A stretch of DNA of 33,960 nt from Ignavibacteria bacterium GWF2_33_9 (GTDB lineage Bacteria; Bacteroidota; Ignavibacteria; Kapaibacteriales; UBA2268), in NCBI GenBank assembly GCA_001804565.1, contig MHAC01000044.1:1-33960 (forward strand), given 5' to 3'. The notes under the pieces were generated by a model, which did no database searches, was not told where the DNA came from, and saw only the letters and a list, made by a program, of their open reading frames with translations. Positions within the stretch are counted from its first letter, which is position 1; each line of letters begins with the position of its first letter. Positions 31,168 through 33,960 of this stretch are shown here, piece by piece. Made by a program: the position numbers and the translations under genes.

Positions 31168-32094
31168 TTAGAAATAATTTCGTCGCCTGAAAAGAATCAG
31201 CACTACAAGTGAAAGTAGGAATGATAAGGCAATGACTATGAAAAATCCATAATGATTTTGTTCGAATGAATTTGGGATATTCATGCCGTAAAAACTTGCA
31301 ACAAGTGTCGGAATCATTAAAATGATTGAAATTGAAGTAAGAGTTTTCATGACTATATTCAGGTTGTTGGAAATAACAGAAGCATAAGCGTTCATCATAC
31401 CGCTCATGATATCACTGTAAATATTTGTTGTTCCCAAAGCCTGGCGCAGCTCAATTTCCACATCTTCCATTAAGTCTTCATCGTAAGTATCTCGATAATC
31501 ACGGAGATTTTTCAGTCGGGCAACTAAAATATCATTTCCTTTCAAAGAAGTAGTGAAAAGCACCAGACATTTTTCAATCTGAAGCAAAGTCTGCAAATCT
31601 TCATTTTTAATGGATTTTTCCAGTTGATTTTCCGCTTCCTTGATTTCATAATTAATTTGTTTCAGGTATTTCAAAAACCAAACGCTTGAGGAAAGTGACA
31701 ATTTAAGCACCAAGTCGAAACTATTTTCCATTATAATATTTTTACGTCTGGTAAAATTTATGAAATCAGGAATGACTTCTGTTGTATGGAAAGAAAGAGA
31801 AACAAAAACATCTCCTCTGAAAATTAAGCCCATAGGAATTGTCGCATAAGGAATATCGTCAGTTTGTATTTTAATCGGGAAACGCATGATGATAAAGTAC
31901 CAACCATCCTCAATTTCGATACGAGGACGTTCATCAATATCTTCAACATCATTATAAAAAGCTTCGGGAATTTGTAATTCTTCGAAGAGAAATCTGCGGT
32001 CGTCAAGTGTAGGACATTCCACATGAACCCAGCAATTTGGTTCCCATGTGTCTGTTTGAACTAAGCCGTTACCATTTTTCAAAAAAGTTCGCAT
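31168..32094 (-). CDS. CorA-family divalent-cation transporter
   Basis: The 308-residue protein is a CorA-type pentameric Mg2+/Co2+ channel. A cytoplasmic alpha/beta N-domain (about 1-130) leads into a long charged helix (about 150-240, with ENQLEKSIKNEDLQTLLQIE). Two TM helices follow near the C-terminus. The first ends in the signature G270-M271-N272 (YGMNIP), which forms the selectivity filter, and the second is followed by the basic tail RRRNYF. An AAGGGGG site lies seven bases before the ATG. Length matches the family. Neighbour genes give no hint of a special metal. Confidence 0.93.
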   Translation of the reverse strand: MRTFLKNGNGLVQTDTWEPNCWVHVECPTLDDRRFLFEELQIPEAFYNDVEDIDERPRIEIEDGWYFIIMRFPIKIQTDDIPYATIPMGLIFRGDVFVSLSFHTTEVIPDFINFTRRKNIIMENSFDLVLKLSLSSSVWFLKYLKQINYEIKEAENQLEKSIKNEDLQTLLQIEKCLVLFTTSLKGNDILVARLKNLRDYRDTYDEDLMEDVEIELRQALGTTNIYSDIMSGMMNAYASVISNNLNIVMKTLTSISIILMIPTLVASFYGMNIPNSFEQNHYGFFIVIALSFLLSLVVLILFRRRNYF

Positions 32095-32330
32095 TTTGTG
32101 CCCCCTTTTATTTGAAAAATATCTCCATCGCTTCGTCAGGAGTTGTTTTTCAGAGTATCATTTTAAACAAAAATATTTTCATTGTCTCTTTGTAATTATT
32201 TGAATTTTTTCGCAAACAAATAATAACTATATTTAAACAAAGTACAAAATTACAAGTTTTTTGTGTACTAATTTCATTAATATTGAAAATTATTTTATAT
32301 TTTTGTAAGAATTAAACTATAATATATAGT

Positions 32331-32744
32331 ATGGAAAAAGTTACCGGTTTAGGTGGAATATTCTTTAAGACAAAAAATCCAGAAAACATAAAAAAATGGT
32401 ACTCTGAGCATTTAGGTTTGTCAGCAACGGAATGGGGAACAATTTTTGAATGGAGACCTTCCGAAAATCCTGAAAAGATTGCGACGACTCATTGGAGCCC
32501 TTTCGAGGAGGATACGAATTATTTCAATCCAAGTACCAAGGATTTCATGATTAATTTCAGGGTAAAAAATATCGAAAAGTTAACGGAGCTGCTCAGACAA
32601 GAAGGAGTAACAATCTTGGACGATATTGAGAGTTATTCTTACGGGAAATTTATTCATATTTTAGATCCCGAAGGTAATAAAATTGAACTTTGGGAGCCTG
32701 CAGAAAATGATTCAGAAAATTATGTTACACATAAAACTAGTTGA
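32331..32744 (+). CDS. VOC-family (glyoxalase-like) protein
   Basis: The 137-residue protein has two beta-alpha-beta-beta-beta units of the vicinal oxygen chelate fold. The first includes GGIFFKTKNPENIKKWYSEHLGL (8-30) and a conserved strand with ATTHWSPF (51-58); the second includes FMINFRVKNIEKL and GKFIHILDPEGNKIELWEP (105-123), where E120 would be the last metal ligand. These proteins are small metalloenzymes or resistance proteins; the reaction is not shown by the sequence. No signal peptide is present. A DUF4199 gene starts nine bases after the stop, so both may be on one transcript. Confidence 0.88.
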   Translation: MEKVTGLGGIFFKTKNPENIKKWYSEHLGLSATEWGTIFEWRPSENPEKIATTHWSPFEEDTNYFNPSTKDFMINFRVKNIEKLTELLRQEGVTILDDIESYSYGKFIHILDPEGNKIELWEPAENDSENYVTHKTS

Positions 32745-32752
32745 GGTGATTT

Positions 32753-33259
32753 ATGTTAAAAAAAATCTCTTTGGAAATTCAATGGGCATTCATTTTCTTT
32801 TTGATGATGCTTGGGTGGATGGTTTTGGAACGTTGGTCGGGTTTGCATGATACTCATTTAGAACTGCACCCTTATCTGACTAATTTGGTTGCTATTCCGG
32901 CAATTTTGATTTATGTTTTAGCTCTAATAGAAATAAAGAAAATAAAATTCGCAGGAAATATGTCCTATATTCAGGCATTTTATACGGGTATTATAATAAC
33001 AATCATTATTGCAATACTTAGTCCACTTAGCCAATATATCACTTCATATTGGATTACACCTCATTATTTCAATAATGTAATAAACTATTCTGTAGCTCAT
33101 AATTTGATGACTTTCGATGAAGCCGTTTCATATTTCAACTTTAAAAGTTATGTGATACAAAGCATTTTTGGAGCATTGATTATGGGTATAATAACTAGTG
33201 CAGTAGTTTCCCTTTTTGTAAAAACCAAAAAAGGTATTGAAACAATAAAAAATACTTAA
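32753..33259 (+). CDS. DUF4199-family membrane protein
   Basis: The 168-residue protein has four hydrophobic helices (about 11-30, 42-58, 76-97, 137-159). The segments IQWAFIFFLMMLGWMVLER, PYLTNLVAIPAILIYVLALIEIKK and MSYIQAFYTGIIITIIIAIL fit the DUF4199 family, which is common in Bacteroidota and has no known function. The loop between helices 3 and 4 has the family-like YWITPHYFNN and YFNFKSYVIQS. It follows the VOC gene by nine bases. Topology puts both ends inside. Confidence 0.82.
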   Translation: MLKKISLEIQWAFIFFLMMLGWMVLERWSGLHDTHLELHPYLTNLVAIPAILIYVLALIEIKKIKFAGNMSYIQAFYTGIIITIIIAILSPLSQYITSYWITPHYFNNVINYSVAHNLMTFDEAVSYFNFKSYVIQSIFGALIMGIITSAVVSLFVKTKKGIETIKNT

Positions 33260-33342
33260 AAGCACAATATTTGATGATTTTTATACAATTTTGTAAAAAG
33301 AGTGAAATAACATTTTTTTGAAATTGATAAAATATAAATAAT

Positions 33343-33960
33343 ATGAAAAATAAAAGTTTAATCTCAATTACAGATTACTCGAAGGAAGAATATTTGCGCA
33401 TACTCGAATTAGCGGCTCAATTCGAAGCAAATCCTAATCAGAAACTGATGGAAAATCATGTTGTTGCATCATTATTCTTCGAACCTTCCACACGCACAAG
33501 ACTCAGCTTTGAAACTGCTGCAAACCGTCTGGGAGCGAGAGTAATAGGTTTTAGCGAAAGTGGTTCTACTAGTGTAAAAAAAGGCGAATCACTGAAGGAT
33601 ACTATAATCATGGTAGCGAGTTATTCCGATATTATTGTGATGCGTCATCCAAGGGAAGGAGCGGCACGCTGGGCAAGTGAAGTCTCTTCGGTACCGGTCA
33701 TAAATGCAGGAGACGGAGCAAATCAGCACCCCACTCAGTGTATGCTTGACCTTTACACAATAATGCAAACTCAGGGTACTTTGGAAAATCTGAATATTGC
33801 AATGGTGGGTGATTTGAAATACGGCCGTACAGTGCATTCTTTGGTGCAGGCGATGTGCAATTTTAATGCTACATTTCATTTTGTTTCACCTAATGAACTA
33901 AAAATGCCCAGATCATTGAAAATGAATATTAAATCTGCAAATCTGAATTATCATCAATAT
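33343..33960 (+). CDS. pyrB: Aspartate carbamoyltransferase catalytic subunit, 5' part
   Basis: The gene starts at ATG 33343 and runs off the right edge after 206 codons. It has the carbamoyl-phosphate motif S49-T-R-T-R53 in [13 protein letters not shown], the flexible 80s loop with [12 protein letters not shown] (73-84), and H129-P-T-Q132 in [16 protein letters not shown]. These are diagnostic of PyrB, which joins carbamoyl phosphate and aspartate in pyrimidine synthesis, rather than ornithine carbamoyltransferase. The start of the second domain ([17 protein letters not shown]) is also visible. No internal stop is seen. Confidence 0.96.
   Translation, partial: MKNKSLISITDYSKEEYLRILELAAQFEANPNQKLMENHVVASLFFEPSTRTRLSFETAANRLGARVIGFSESGSTSVKKGESLKDTIIMVASYSDIIVMRHPREGAARWASEVSSVPVINAGDGANQHPTQCMLDLYTIMQTQGTLENLNIAMVGDLKYGRTVHSLVQAMCNFNATFHFVSPNELKMPRSLKMNIKSANLNYHQY

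Noticed and set aside
31160-31190. Possible hairpin at the convergent ends of the RlpA-like and CorA genes.
   Set aside because: The repeat is imperfect and A-T only, so stable folding is doubtful.
33589-33879. Open frame of 96 codons on the minus strand.
   Set aside because: It is antisense to pyrB, whose motifs are clear.
1-33960. tRNA, rRNA, CRISPR arrays, insertion sequences and prophage genes.
   Set aside because: No cloverleaf, rRNA block, regular direct-repeat array, transposase or integrase was recognised in either strand.

Overview
The window is AT-rich chromosomal DNA from a Gram-negative bacterium, most likely of the Bacteroidota / Ignavibacteriota / Kapabacteria (FCB) assemblage. 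The signs are two secreted proteins with C-terminal type IX secretion (T9SS) sorting domains, a Bacteroidetes-type alternate GlmU-like protein, a DUF4199 protein, a bi-domain MDR+Gfo/Idh oxidoreductase, mostly weak Shine-Dalgarno sequences and at least one TTG/TAnnTTTG-like promoter. There is no rRNA, tRNA, CRISPR array or insertion sequence that I can see. The assignment is inference from gene content.

Region 1 (1-11774, all minus strand) reads from right to left. A GH2-like protein fused to a membrane domain overlaps the start of fmt (methionyl-tRNA formyltransferase). Three bases after fmt begins a compact five-gene accessory cassette (8256-3208): a type IIG restriction-modification enzyme, a two-TM protein with a DUF2158/YodC-like domain, a 77-aa single-TM protein, an ASCH-domain protein, and a YhcG/DUF1016 PD-(D/E)XK nuclease. 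Below it lie polysaccharide-type genes (alternate GlmU-like, a small membrane protein, a GT4 glycosyltransferase) and the start of a secreted LamG-like protein that runs off the window. The cassette is the most interesting part. The 3' ends of the restriction enzyme and of the ASCH gene carry the same 30-nt sequence (28/30 identical). Each copy encodes the same C-terminal tail, a GGAGG ribosome-binding site and a stop/start overlap with the next gene. The three genes between the copies therefore look like an exchangeable 1-kb module in a defence operon.

Region 2 (11908-19817, plus strand) holds the bi-domain oxidoreductase, a membrane-bound hybrid-sensor histidine kinase that begins at TTG one base after it, and a large subtilisin-like protease exported by T9SS. 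A bidirectional hairpin terminator separates it from the next region.

Region 3 (19907-22634) has a TPR protein and 3-hydroxybutyryl-CoA dehydrogenase on the minus strand, divergent from a YhdH/AcuI-type quinone oxidoreductase/acryloyl-CoA reductase-like gene.

Region 4 (22639-27013) is an oxidative-stress and redox neighbourhood. It contains a secreted 1-Cys-type peroxiredoxin, an OsmC peroxidase, and then a tight four-gene operon: Rieske lipoprotein, b561-like membrane cytochrome with a long acidic leader, secreted YceI, and a T9SS-exported choice-of-anchor-V-like protein with a C-x-C-H motif. Together these look like an extracytoplasmic electron-transfer system.

Region 5 (27015-33960) is mixed housekeeping and envelope genes: a GT4 glycosyltransferase, a small PHA-system-like protein, an outer-membrane barrel, a YbbR/CdaR-like protein, an RlpA-like protein, a CorA-type transporter, a VOC protein, a DUF4199 membrane protein and the 5' part of pyrB.
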